Positions 18,074 to 25,522 of a stretch of 64,000 nt of DNA are shown here, one piece after another. This DNA is from Betaproteobacteria bacterium. GTDB taxonomy: Bacteria > Pseudomonadota > Gammaproteobacteria > Burkholderiales > Rhodocyclaceae. The first letter of the stretch is position 1, and each line of letters starts with the position of its first letter. A program made the position numbers and the translations under genes. The notes below the pieces were generated by a model that saw only the letters and a list, made by a program, of their open reading frames with translations, did not search any database and was not told the origin of the DNA. The DNA lies in the NCBI GenBank assembly GCA_016720065.1, contig JADJXY010000002.1:1253001-1317000 (forward strand), written 5' to 3'.

Positions 18074-19291
18074 ATGAAACGCCTCGCCCTCCTGCTCCTC
18101 GGCCTGCTGGTCGGCGTCGGCGTCCTGCTGGCCCTGGCCCTGGAGGGCGAACCCCTGGTCCTGCGGGGCGAAGCCCTCAATCCCCGCGCGGTCGGGCAGG
18201 CCATGGATCTCTTCAAGGCCAACGATCCTCGCCACTTCCGCCGCGGCGAAACCCGCGAAGTGGCCCTGCCGGCGACCCTGCTCGACGAGGCGGCCAATTT
18301 CCTCGCCGGGCGCTACCTGAAGGGGCGCGGCGCCCTTTCCCTCACCGACACAGCGGTGGAACTGCGCTTCACCCGTGCCCTTCCCGCCGGGCGCTACCTC
18401 AACCTGCGCCTCGCCCTGGCCCTGGGGGAGGGAGAGCCGCGGCTGAGCAGCGTTTCCGTCGGCCAGCTTCCCCTGCCCGCCGGACTGGCGGAGCAAGGCC
18501 TCACCGCCCTGCTCGCCCGCTTCAACCGCGATGCACAGTGGCACAGCGCCAAGGGCGCCGTGCGCGCCCTGGCCCGCGACGCCGGGGCCAATGCCCTGGT
18601 GGTGCGCTACGTCTGGGAACCGGACCTCCTGCGCCAGGCCCGCAGCGTGGCCCTGGATCCCGCCGAGGTGGCCCGCCTGGAGACGGCCCAGAAGGCCCTC
18701 GCCGCCCTGGTGGACCACCGCGCTGCGGGCAGCCCCGTCCCCCTGGCCGAAATTCTCAAGCCCCTCCTGGCCGACGCCCGGGATCGCCCCGGCCGCAAGG
18801 CGGCGCTCCTCGTCCTGGCGGTGTATCTGTACGACAAGGATCTCGCCGCCCTGGTCCCGCAAGCCAAGGCCTGGCCCCAGCCGCGCCGGGTGAATCTGGT
18901 GCTGGCCCGCCGCCACGACAGCGCCCAGCACTTCGGCGTCTCGGCCGCCGTGGCTGCCTGGGCGGGGGAGCCGGCCGCCGACGCCGTCGGCCTTTACAAG
19001 GAACTGGAAGACGCCCGCCGGGGCAGCGGCTTCTCCTTCGCCGACCTGGCCGCCGACCGGGCCGGAACCCGCTTCGGCGAAGCCGTGGCCAGCGCTTCCC
19101 CGCGCCTGGAGGCCGCCCTGGCCGGGCCGTTCGGCGAGGCGGATTTCATGCCCTCCCTGGCCGACCTGCCCGAATTCCTGCACCAGCCCGAATTCAGCCG
19201 CCGCTTCGGCGGCCCGGGCAGCCCGGCCTATCGCCGCCTGGCGGACGAAATCGAGCGCCGCATCGCGGCGCTCCCCCTGCACGGCGCGTAG
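18074..19291 (+). CDS. Conserved hypothetical exported or membrane-anchored protein
   Basis: A 405-residue protein I do not recognise by name. Residues 3-24 (RLALLLLGLLVGVGVLLALAL) form a signal peptide or a single membrane anchor, so the rest is expected in the periplasm. The body is Ala, Leu and Arg rich, mostly helical, with no catalytic motif visible. A C-terminal section (ADFMPSLADLPEFLHQPEFS) looks conserved in character, being rich in Pro and aromatic residues. It starts 16 bases after prfB and is followed closely by the cupin gene, so all three may be co-transcribed. Function unknown. Confidence 0.75.
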   Translation: MKRLALLLLGLLVGVGVLLALALEGEPLVLRGEALNPRAVGQAMDLFKANDPRHFRRGETREVALPATLLDEAANFLAGRYLKGRGALSLTDTAVELRFTRALPAGRYLNLRLALALGEGEPRLSSVSVGQLPLPAGLAEQGLTALLARFNRDAQWHSAKGAVRALARDAGANALVVRYVWEPDLLRQARSVALDPAEVARLETAQKALAALVDHRAAGSPVPLAEILKPLLADARDRPGRKAALLVLAVYLYDKDLAALVPQAKAWPQPRRVNLVLARRHDSAQHFGVSAAVAAWAGEPAADAVGLYKELEDARRGSGFSFADLAADRAGTRFGEAVASASPRLEAALAGPFGEADFMPSLADLPEFLHQPEFSRRFGGPGSPAYRRLADEIERRIAALPLHGA

Positions 19292-19314
19292 TCGCCTCAT
19301 CCGCGCATCGCGCC

Positions 19315-19719
19315 ATGCCCAGCGCCCCCACCCAAGGCCCCATCCGGTCCGACCCGGCCCCAGACGCCCTGGCCAGCGCACCGGGTGCAGGCAACCTCCT
19401 GACCGACCTTCCGGCCCCCGGCGGCGAGGAGCACTTCGCCCCCCTCTTCGCCCGCCCCGGCCTGAAGGTCGAGCGCATCGTGTCCACCGGCCAGGCGAGC
19501 CCGCCGGGTTTTTGGTACGACCAGGCCTGGGACGAGTGGGTAGTGCTCCTGCAAGGCGCCGCCCGGCTGCGCTTCGCCGACGAGGCCGCAGCGCGGCCCC
19601 TGGGTCCGGGGGATTTCATCGCCATCGCCGCTCGCCGCCGCCACCGGATCGAATGGACCGATCCCCACCAGGCCACCGTCTGGCTGGCGATCCACGCCCA
19701 AGCGCCGGACGGGACGTAA
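19315..19719 (+). CDS. Cupin-domain protein
   Basis: A 134-residue single-domain cupin. WYDQAWDEWVVLLQGAARLR corresponds to the first cupin motif, in which the usual metal-binding histidines are largely replaced (DEWVVLL), and GPGDFIAIAARRRHRIEWT to the second. The expected metal site is therefore weak or atypical. Such small cupins are thought to bind sugars or small ligands; the substrate is unknown. The ATG at 19315 is chosen because upstream codons are the out-of-frame shadow of the preceding gene. Confidence 0.8.
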   Translation: MPSAPTQGPIRSDPAPDALASAPGAGNLLTDLPAPGGEEHFAPLFARPGLKVERIVSTGQASPPGFWYDQAWDEWVVLLQGAARLRFADEAAARPLGPGDFIAIAARRRHRIEWTDPHQATVWLAIHAQAPDGT

Positions 19720-19753
19720 AGGTCGCGGCCTTGCCAGGAGGCCTGCCTAGGGG

Positions 19754-20557
19754 CTACTCGAGGGGCAGCCCGGGCCCCGGAGGGGCCGGCGAGGTGTCGC
19801 CGAAATCGACTCCGCTGATCTGCGCCGAGGCAATCAGCCCTGCCACGTACTCCCGCTGGGCCAGGGTGTCCCGCCGATCGGCGAGGTGTTCGCGGATGCG
19901 ATCGGCGACGATTTCGAAGGGCAGTACCCGCCCCCGCACGCAATGGTCCACCTGGATCAGATGAAGCCCGAAGCGGGTTTCCACCGGGTTGGGCAGGAGC
20001 CCGGCGCGGCCGAAGGCCACCAGGGCGGACCAGAATTCCGGCACCACGGAGCCGGCGGACAGTTGCCCCAGCTGCCCACCCACCTCGGCGCTGGTGCAGG
20101 CCGAAACCTGGCGAGCGGCGGCTTCGAAACCCTCGGGATGATCCTTGAGCCGCAGCAGCAGGTCGGCGGCCTGCCGCGCCCGCTCCTTGGCGCCCTCGTC
20201 CCCCGCCCGGGTATCGAACAGGATGTGGCGCACCTGGAACAGGTCGCCGCTGGAAAAACGGTCCGGGTTGCCCTCGTAATAGCGGCGGACCTCCTCTTGC
20301 GAGACGGTCTCCCGGGGAATCTCGGCGGCGAGTAGACGCTCGATGGCCGCCGCCTCGTCCTCGGCCTCGATGCCCGCCACCACGGCCCGCTGGCGCAGGA
20401 GTACCTGGACGGCCAGCGCCCGGGCCGCCGCGTCGCGGGGCTTGGGGGAATCGGCGAAATCCGGGGTGGCGGCGGCGATGGCGTCCTCCGGGATGGTTTC
20501 CCCGTTGACGATCACGGGGCGGGGCTTGCGGCTATAGAGCTTGACGACTTGATCCAT
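19754..20557 (-). CDS. Parvulin-type peptidyl-prolyl isomerase
   Basis: A 267-residue protein with a rotamase (PpiC/SurA) domain in its second half: FQVRHILFDTRAG, then CTSAEVGGQLGQLSAGSVVPEFW and RFGLHLIQVDHCVRGRVLP. The N-terminal half is helical and lacks a signal peptide, resembling NifM- or PpiC-type cytosolic chaperones. It would catalyse cis-trans isomerisation of prolyl bonds, perhaps for a specific client. Its first 46 bases overlap the end of the PyrD-like gene in another frame, placing it as the last gene of the pqq-linked operon. Similar parvulins sit in nar operons, but no nar gene is present here. Confidence 0.85.
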   Translation of the reverse strand: MDQVVKLYSRKPRPVIVNGETIPEDAIAAATPDFADSPKPRDAAARALAVQVLLRQRAVVAGIEAEDEAAAIERLLAAEIPRETVSQEEVRRYYEGNPDRFSSGDLFQVRHILFDTRAGDEGAKERARQAADLLLRLKDHPEGFEAAARQVSACTSAEVGGQLGQLSAGSVVPEFWSALVAFGRAGLLPNPVETRFGLHLIQVDHCVRGRVLPFEIVADRIREHLADRRDTLAQREYVAGLIASAQISGVDFGDTSPAPPGPGLPLE

Positions 20558-21399
20558 GATGACCGGGCGCGGAGCAGCGCATGAGCTGAGGGGTCTGGCA
20601 GGATAGCACCGCAGCGCCAGGCCCGGTTGATCTCGCCGATGAGGGCCGGCCCGCGCTGCACCAGGCCGCGGTGGATCTGGACCAGGTCCGCCCCCGCCGC
20701 CCGCCGCGCCAGGGCCTCCCGGGCCGATGCGATCCCGCCGACGCTGACCAGGGCGATGCCCGGCCCGAAGTGGCGGCGCAGGGCGCCCAGGACGCCCAGC
20801 GGATCGGCGCTGCCCTCGGCGGCAACCAGGATGCCCCGGGCGCCGGCGGCCACCCACCGGGCGGCGGCTTCCACCGGGTCCGGCCAGCCGGAACCCAGCT
20901 TGACCAGGAGCGGCCGCCGGCCGGCCTCGGCTGCGGCGACCGCCGCGACGACGGCGGCGAAACGGGCCGCCGAGGGGCAGTCCCGCCCGGGGTTGAGACA
21001 GAGGGTGTCGGCCCCGGCGCCATGCGCGCGCCTGGCCTGGAGAAAGGCGAGCTCGGCGCTGGGCCAGGGGACCGCCTGGGGCTTGCCCAGACTGACGCCG
21101 CGGCGCGCCCCTCCGGTTTGCGCCCGCTGCGGCGGGACCCGCCGGGCCTGCCCGGCGAAGACCGTGCCCGCCTCGACCGCGCCCAGACCCAGGGCCCCGG
21201 CGCCGTCGAACAGGCGGCCGTGGCGGTCGAATCCTGCCGCCAGACCTACCGGGCCGGGATAGACGAGCCCCAGGACAGGCACGGGGGGACCGGGCGCGGC
21301 AGTGTCCCCGGCGGCCAGGAGGTCGAGGAGGCGCCAGCGGGTACGCAGGGCAAGACGTGAAAGGCGCGCGGCCGGAAGAAGCGCGCCGGCCGCCATCAA
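20512..21399 (-). CDS. PyrD-like (dihydroorotate dehydrogenase fold) flavoprotein, divergent
   Basis: A 295-residue TIM-barrel protein related to class 2 dihydroorotate dehydrogenase. Matching parts are YPGPVGLAAGFDRHG near residue 50, the lysine strand PLLVKLGSG, and the FMN phosphate-binding SVGGIASAREALARRAAGAD with LVQIHRGLVQRGPALIGEIN. The substrate motif NxSSPNTPGLR of genuine PyrD is replaced by CLNPGRDCPSAARF, so the catalytic serine and surrounding asparagine are not conserved in place. It is also about 40 residues shorter than PyrD. I infer an FMN enzyme with a different substrate. It overlaps the SerC-like stop (ATGA) and the parvulin start, as part of the pqq-linked operon. Confidence 0.75.
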   Translation of the reverse strand: MMAAGALLPAARLSRLALRTRWRLLDLLAAGDTAAPGPPVPVLGLVYPGPVGLAAGFDRHGRLFDGAGALGLGAVEAGTVFAGQARRVPPQRAQTGGARRGVSLGKPQAVPWPSAELAFLQARRAHGAGADTLCLNPGRDCPSAARFAAVVAAVAAAEAGRRPLLVKLGSGWPDPVEAAARWVAAGARGILVAAEGSADPLGVLGALRRHFGPGIALVSVGGIASAREALARRAAGADLVQIHRGLVQRGPALIGEINRAWRCGAILPDPSAHALLRARSSWIKSSSSIAASPAP

Positions 21400-22460
21400 G
21401 CTGCCAGTCCGATGGCGGCATAGGCGCCGAGGAAACCCACCAGGGCCGCCACGGCGTCGTCGGAGAGGCCGTTGTACAGGCTCACCCGCACCCCGCCCAC
21501 GTCGGGATGCCCCTTCAGGTCGTGCAGCCCCTCGGCCTGGGCGGCGGCCAGGAAGGCCGCAGTGGCGGCCTCGTCGGCCAGACGGAAACAGGGATTGATG
21601 CGGGAGCGAAGGTCCGGGGGAACCCAGGCGCGATAGGCCGGGTTCTCGTCCACCGCCCAGTACACCGCCGTACTGCGCCGCCGGGCCGCCGCCGCCATGG
21701 CGGCGACGCCCCCCTGGGCCTCGATCCAGCCCAGCATGGCGTGCAGCACGAAAATGGCGAAGACGGGCGGTGTATTGACCCGGGAATCAGCGGCGGCCTG
21801 CACGCCGTAGTCGAGCACCCTCGGCGTGGTCGGCGCGGCGCGGCCCAGGAGGTCTTCGCGCAGGATCACCACCGTGAGGCCGGGAACGCCGATGCTCTTC
21901 TGGGTGCCGGCGTAGGCCAGGGCGACGCGGTCGAAATCGATGGGCCGGGTGAGGAAGTCGGAGGTCATGTCCACCGCCAGGGGTACGGGCAGGGCCGGGA
22001 CCTCGGCCCACTGCACGCCGTCGGCGGTTTCGTTGCTGGTCAGGTGGCAGTAGGCCGGGGCCTCTTCCCCCAGCCAGCCGTCGTAAGCGGCAAGACCGGC
22101 CACGGGCAGGGTGAGCACCGGACCGTGGCGGGCGGCCTCGTCCCGGGCGCGGCGGGACCAGTGGCCGGTATCCAGATAGACCGCCCGCCCCCCGGCGAGA
22201 AGATTGAAGGGCAAGGCGGCGAACTGGGCCGTGGCACCCCCGGAGAGGAAGAGGACGCGAAAGCCCTGCGGCACCGCCAGCAGGCGTCGCAGGGCAATCT
22301 CGGTCTCCCGCTGCAGGGCCTTGAAGCGCTCGCAAACGAAGGACAGCCCCAGGATGGACCCGCTGCCCTGCCAGTCCAGGCACGCCTCGGCGACCGTGGC
22401 CGCCACGGCGGCCGGCAAGGGCCCCGCCGCGGCGCTGAAGCTGTAGCGGGGCCCGGCCAT
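21396..22460 (-). CDS. SerC-like PLP-dependent aminotransferase
   Basis: A 354-residue class V aminotransferase close to phosphoserine aminotransferase. It opens YSFSAAAGPLPAAVAATVAE and has SGGATAQFAALPFNLL, HLTSNETADGV, the lysine region ALAYAGTQKSIGVPGLTVVI and the end LKGHPDVGGVRVSLYNG. The Schiff-base lysine is the K of TQKS. SerC makes 3-phosphoserine in serine biosynthesis; here the gene sits in a pqq-linked operon rather than beside serA or pheA, so a different amine substrate is possible. The ATG overlaps the stop of the upstream membrane gene by one base (TGATG). Confidence 0.82.
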   Translation of the reverse strand: MAGPRYSFSAAAGPLPAAVAATVAEACLDWQGSGSILGLSFVCERFKALQRETEIALRRLLAVPQGFRVLFLSGGATAQFAALPFNLLAGGRAVYLDTGHWSRRARDEAARHGPVLTLPVAGLAAYDGWLGEEAPAYCHLTSNETADGVQWAEVPALPVPLAVDMTSDFLTRPIDFDRVALAYAGTQKSIGVPGLTVVILREDLLGRAAPTTPRVLDYGVQAAADSRVNTPPVFAIFVLHAMLGWIEAQGGVAAMAAAARRRSTAVYWAVDENPAYRAWVPPDLRSRINPCFRLADEAATAAFLAAAQAEGLHDLKGHPDVGGVRVSLYNGLSDDAVAALVGFLGAYAAIGLAA

Positions 22461-22966
22461 CAGTGGAAGATGAAGAGGCCGTGGGCCCCCGCCGCCATGA
22501 AGAACAGGAGCGGAATGGACAGCATGGTATTGACCCGGGCGGAGAGGAAGGTGCGCCGGGAGGCCTTGAGGCGCACGTCCAGCGGCGCCGCGACGAAACC
22601 CAGGACGCGCTTCTGGTTGGGCCAGAGGACGAACCACAGGTTGAGCACCATGATGACGCCGATCCACATGCCGAGGCCGATGGGAGCGAGATCGCCCTTG
22701 AGCATCACCGCCCCTTCCAGCCAGCCCCGCTGCCAGAGCATGAAGAGGCCGCTGCCCAGGGTGACCAGTGAAGCGTAGCGGAAGGTGCCGTGTTCCCGTT
22801 GCAGGAGGGCCTGCTGGCGGGGACTGTCCGGGTCGCTCAGATCGTCCGGGGAGAGGGGCACGTAGGTCGAACGGGTCACCGCCGTGGCGTAGTTGTGGCC
22901 GATCCAGACCAGGGCGCCGAGAAAATGCAGCACCCGGGCCAGGAGGTCGAGGAGAGCGGCGTCCAT
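22460..22966 (-). CDS. PuuD-like membrane protein (urate hydroxylase N-domain type)
   Basis: A 168-residue protein with four hydrophobic helices: RVLHFLGALVWIGHNYAT, YASLVTLGSGLFMLW, IGVIMVLNLWFVLWPNQKRV and LSIPLLFFMAAGAHGLFIF. The NLWFVLWPNQKRVLG segment is characteristic of the membrane part of PuuD-type urate hydroxylase and related proteins. Full PuuD has more helices and a cytochrome c tail, both missing, so this is a half-length relative. Histidines in helices 1 and 4 could bind heme; that is inference. It starts on the stop of the 32-residue peptide gene (TGATG) and its stop overlaps the SerC-like start. Confidence 0.75.
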   Translation of the reverse strand: MDAALLDLLARVLHFLGALVWIGHNYATAVTRSTYVPLSPDDLSDPDSPRQQALLQREHGTFRYASLVTLGSGLFMLWQRGWLEGAVMLKGDLAPIGLGMWIGVIMVLNLWFVLWPNQKRVLGFVAAPLDVRLKASRRTFLSARVNTMLSIPLLFFMAAGAHGLFIFH

Positions 22967-23064
22967 CAGCCCCCCTGGGTCAGACGCAGGACCAGTGTCA
23001 GCACCACGGTGAGCGCCACCCCCAGGAGGACGGCGTTCAGGGACGAGTCGAGAAGTCTAGACAC
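22966..23064 (-). CDS. 32-residue single-pass membrane peptide
   Basis: A very short frame with a GTG start overlapping the pqqE stop (GTGTCTAG) and a stop sharing a base with the next ATG (TGATG). The peptide starts VSRLLDSSLNAVLLGV and continues ALTVVLTLVLRLTQGG: one hydrophobic helix with a charged residue at each end. Close coupling on both sides and absence of any gap argue that it is translated. It may be a small subunit or anchor of the PuuD-like membrane protein. No family is recognised. Confidence 0.6.
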   Translation of the reverse strand: MSRLLDSSLNAVLLGVALTVVLTLVLRLTQGG

Positions 23065-24190
23065 AGCGGGCCGCCTTCTCGGTGCGCATGATGAGGGGCC
23101 GCGTTTCCCGCTCCGGCGCGTGGGCCTTGGCCACCGCCTCGCCGATGAGGTGATGGTGGGGCGACTTGGCACAGGCCGGGTCGGTGTTGCAGGCGTCGCC
23201 GGTGAGCAGGAAGGCCTGGCAGCGGCAGCCGCCGAAGTCCTTTTCCTTTTCGTGGCAGGAGTTGCAGGGTTCCTTCATCCAACCCTGGCCGCGGAATTTC
23301 TGGAAGGTGGGCGATTCGTCCCACAGCCAGGCCAGGGAGTGCTCGCGCACGGTGGGGAATTCCAGGCCCTCGATGAGGCGGGCTTCCTGACAGGGCAGCG
23401 CGGCGCCGTCCGGGGCCACGGTGAGGTGGATGGCTCCCCAGCCGTTCATGCAGGCCTTGGGGCGCTCCTCGTAGTAGTCGGGGATGACGAAGTAGATGGT
23501 CATCTTGTCCCCCAGGCGCTCCCGGGCGGCCTGGACGGTCTTTTCGGCGCGCTCGATCTGCTCCCGGGTGGGCAGCAGTTCGTCGCGATTGACCATGGCC
23601 CAGTTGTAATACTGGATATTGGCGAATTCCACGTACTCGACGCCGATATCCTCGGCCATGGCCAGGATTTCCGCCGTCTGGTCCACGTTCTGGCGGAAGA
23701 CGGGCACGTTGAGCACCATGGGGAAGCCATAACGCTTCATCATCTTGGCCACTTCGATCTTCAGGTCGAAGGCCCGCGCCCCCACCAGGCGGTCGGTGAG
23801 GTCCCGGTCGCTGGACTGGATGGAAAGCTGAATCTGGTTGAGGCCGGCAGCCTTCAAGGCCGCGAGGCGGGTTTCATTGACCCCCACGCCGGAGGTGATG
23901 AGATTGGTGTAGTAGCCCAGGCGGCTCGCTTCTCCCACCAGTTCTTCGAGATCGTCCCGCAGCATGGGTTCGCCGCCGGTGAAGCCCAGTTGCAGGGCGC
24001 CCAGTTGGCGGCCTTCCTTCAGCACGCGCTTCCACTCCTCGGTGGACAGCTCGTTGCTGCCACAGGCGTCAAAATTGACCGGGTTGCTGCACCAGGGGCA
24101 CTTCAGGGGGCAGCGATAGGTGAGTTCGAGCACCAGCCAGAGCGGCTTGCCCTGGCCGTCAAGCCTGACGACGGATCCATCCTTTGGCAC
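23057..24190 (-). CDS. pqqE: PqqE radical SAM enzyme of PQQ biosynthesis
   Basis: A 377-residue radical SAM/SPASM protein. The S-adenosylmethionine cluster motif CPLKCPWC has cysteines at 27, 31 and 34; FTGGEPML is the next conserved motif. The C-terminal SPASM cysteines occur in ACMNGWGAIHLTVAPDGAALP, then CNSCHEKEKDFGGCRCQAF and DACNTDPACA. PqqE joins Glu and Tyr of the PqqA peptide by a C-C bond, with PqqD presenting the peptide. The start is a GTG overlapping pqqD by 32 bases; no ATG is available before the cluster. Confidence 0.95.
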   Translation of the reverse strand: MPKDGSVVRLDGQGKPLWLVLELTYRCPLKCPWCSNPVNFDACGSNELSTEEWKRVLKEGRQLGALQLGFTGGEPMLRDDLEELVGEASRLGYYTNLITSGVGVNETRLAALKAAGLNQIQLSIQSSDRDLTDRLVGARAFDLKIEVAKMMKRYGFPMVLNVPVFRQNVDQTAEILAMAEDIGVEYVEFANIQYYNWAMVNRDELLPTREQIERAEKTVQAARERLGDKMTIYFVIPDYYEERPKACMNGWGAIHLTVAPDGAALPCQEARLIEGLEFPTVREHSLAWLWDESPTFQKFRGQGWMKEPCNSCHEKEKDFGGCRCQAFLLTGDACNTDPACAKSPHHHLIGEAVAKAHAPERETRPLIMRTEKAARCV

Positions 24191-24452
24191 GGAAAACCTC
24201 CAGAAACTTGTAGACGCCCTCGGCCACGCGCAGGTCGTCGCCGGGGTAGGTGTGTTGCAGGTCGCCGACCATTTCGGCGACGGTACGCTGACCGTCGCAG
24301 CGCTTGATGATCTCGCCGGCGGTCTCGTTGAGCTTGACGATACCCTCCGGGTAGAGGAGGACGTAGGCCTGCTGCGTCTCCTCCCAGCGGAAGAGGTACA
24401 TCGGGTTGAGGGCGAAGCGGTCTTCGGCCGCGGGAACTGCGGGGTCGGTCAT
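24159..24452 (-). CDS. pqqD: PqqD peptide chaperone
   Basis: A 97-residue RiPP recognition element. LNPMYLFRWEETQQAYVLLY followed by PEGIVKLNETAGEIIKRCDG is the PqqD core, with a winged-helix end at VYKFLEVFRAKGWI. PqqD binds PqqA and delivers it to PqqE. Its end overlaps the pqqE start. It is a free-standing PqqD, not fused to PqqC as in some methylotrophs. Confidence 0.94.
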   Translation of the reverse strand: MTDPAVPAAEDRFALNPMYLFRWEETQQAYVLLYPEGIVKLNETAGEIIKRCDGQRTVAEMVGDLQHTYPGDDLRVAEGVYKFLEVFRAKGWIRRQA

Positions 24453-24472
24453 GAATCCGATCTCCAGGAATC

Positions 24473-24540
24473 AAAAAGCCCGGTGGCCCCGACCCACCGC
24501 GCCGAACATACGGAACGGAGGGCTTGGCGGAGCCGGGGCC
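24473..24540 (-). terminator. Hairpin with T-run between pqqA and pqqD, possible attenuator
   Basis: On the minus strand, GGCCCCG at the pqqA side pairs with CGGGGCC nearer pqqD, and the latter is followed by ACCGGGCTTTTT. An alternative pairing of AAGCCC with GGGCTT ends directly at the T-run. A partial terminator here would let more pqqA than pqqDE message be made, as reported for several pqq operons. Confidence 0.5.
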
Positions 24541-24554
24541 GTGCTTACATCGCC

Positions 24555-24629
24555 TTAGCGAACGTAAACGTAGGCGGTGACTTCGAAGCCCAGACGAATG
24601 TCGCAAAAGGCGGGATCAATCCACTGCAT
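24555..24629 (-). CDS. pqqA: PqqA precursor peptide
   Basis: A 24-residue peptide starting MQWIDPAFCDIRLGFEVTAY with YVYVR at its end. It contains the Glu-x-x-x-Tyr pair (EVTAY) whose side chains are cross-linked by PqqE to become the PQQ skeleton. The length and flanking residues (RLGFEVT) match classical PqqA. An AGGAG site lies upstream. It is the first gene of the operon; pqqB and pqqC, usual next neighbours, are absent. Confidence 0.92.
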   Translation of the reverse strand: MQWIDPAFCDIRLGFEVTAYVYVR

Positions 24630-24877
24630 GTCGTACTCCTTGATGTGTAAAGGTTGTAAACGGGGCAACGCGGCGCAGGCCACGACCCCGCAGCCATGGT
24701 GCGCCGGGGCTCCGGGGGCGCCCTCCCCCGCGCCTTGAGCCGGGGCTGGCGAGTTTCTGCATTCCCGCCTGGCGAAATTCATGATTTTTCGCTTGGCGGC
24801 CGCCATCGCCCACTTGCTTGACGCCGATCAAGGACGCGCAGGGCATTTTTCCGAGCCGTCCGCTGGCGCTGCCTATA

Positions 24878-25423
24878 ATGGCGCCCTCGCCCTCCTTCCT
24901 TCGGCCTACACCCTTGCGCCAGCCTTCATCGTCCTTGTGTCGCTCCCGTCTGGCCGGCTTCCCGGGGGGGCTCGCCAGCCTCGCGGTGCTGCTCTACGGC
25001 CTCATGATCTTCCATCAGCGTTCCCTGGAGCCCCCGGTCCTGGCGCTGCAGTTCGTCTACAGCCGGGCCGACTTCGCGGAAATCCTGGGGCGCTGGGGCG
25101 CGGGGGCCGCGTTGCTGCCGGCCAACCTGCTCATCGATCTGGCCTTCGTGCTGGCCTATGGCCTCTTCGGCCACCGTCTGGCCACCCGCACCCCCCTGGC
25201 CACGGCCCTGCCCGCCCCCCTGCGCCCCGGCTTTGCGGCGCTTCTCCCCGCGGCGGCCGGGTTCGACGCCCTGGAGAATGGGCTGGAGTTTTACCTGGCC
25301 GCGCACCTGGAGCGCGCCGCCGACGCCCTCTTCCTCGTGGCCGGCCTGGTTTCCGGAGGCAAGTGGGCGCTGATCGCGCTCTTCGTCGCCCTGGCGGTCG
25401 GCGCCCTGCTGCGCCCCCGCTGA
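24878..25423 (+). CDS. Hypothetical membrane protein
   Basis: A protein of up to 181 residues with four predicted membrane helices, including ASLAVLLYGLMIFH, LLPANLLIDLAFVLAYGLFG and ALFLVAGLVSGGKWALIALF. A central FDALENGLEFYL segment carries several acidic residues. No family is recognised. The start is uncertain: the ATG at 24878 overlaps a TATAAT sequence (24874-24879), and a TTG at 24914 would be used if that box is the promoter. It is divergent from the pqq operon and precedes the alpha-2-macroglobulin gene. Confidence 0.6.
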   Translation: MAPSPSFLRPTPLRQPSSSLCRSRLAGFPGGLASLAVLLYGLMIFHQRSLEPPVLALQFVYSRADFAEILGRWGAGAALLPANLLIDLAFVLAYGLFGHRLATRTPLATALPAPLRPGFAALLPAAAGFDALENGLEFYLAAHLERAADALFLVAGLVSGGKWALIALFVALAVGALLRPR

Positions 25424-25451
25424 AGACCTGCCCCGGCGCCTATGCCGTGGC

Positions 25452-25498
25452 TATAATCGCCCTTCCGCCCTTCCGCCCTTCCGCCCTTCCGCCTTTCC
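25452..25498 (+). promoter_or_regulatory. TATAAT box followed by an 8-bp tandem repeat in the leader
   Basis: TATAAT at 25452-25457 is a good -10 candidate for the alpha-2-macroglobulin gene. Just downstream, at 25459-25498, GCCCTTCC is repeated four times and followed by GCCTTTCC. Simple repeats of this type can change copy number by slippage and alter the leader length. Confidence 0.45.
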
Positions 25499-25522
25499 TC
25501 TCCCCGCGCCCCCGGAGCCTCC

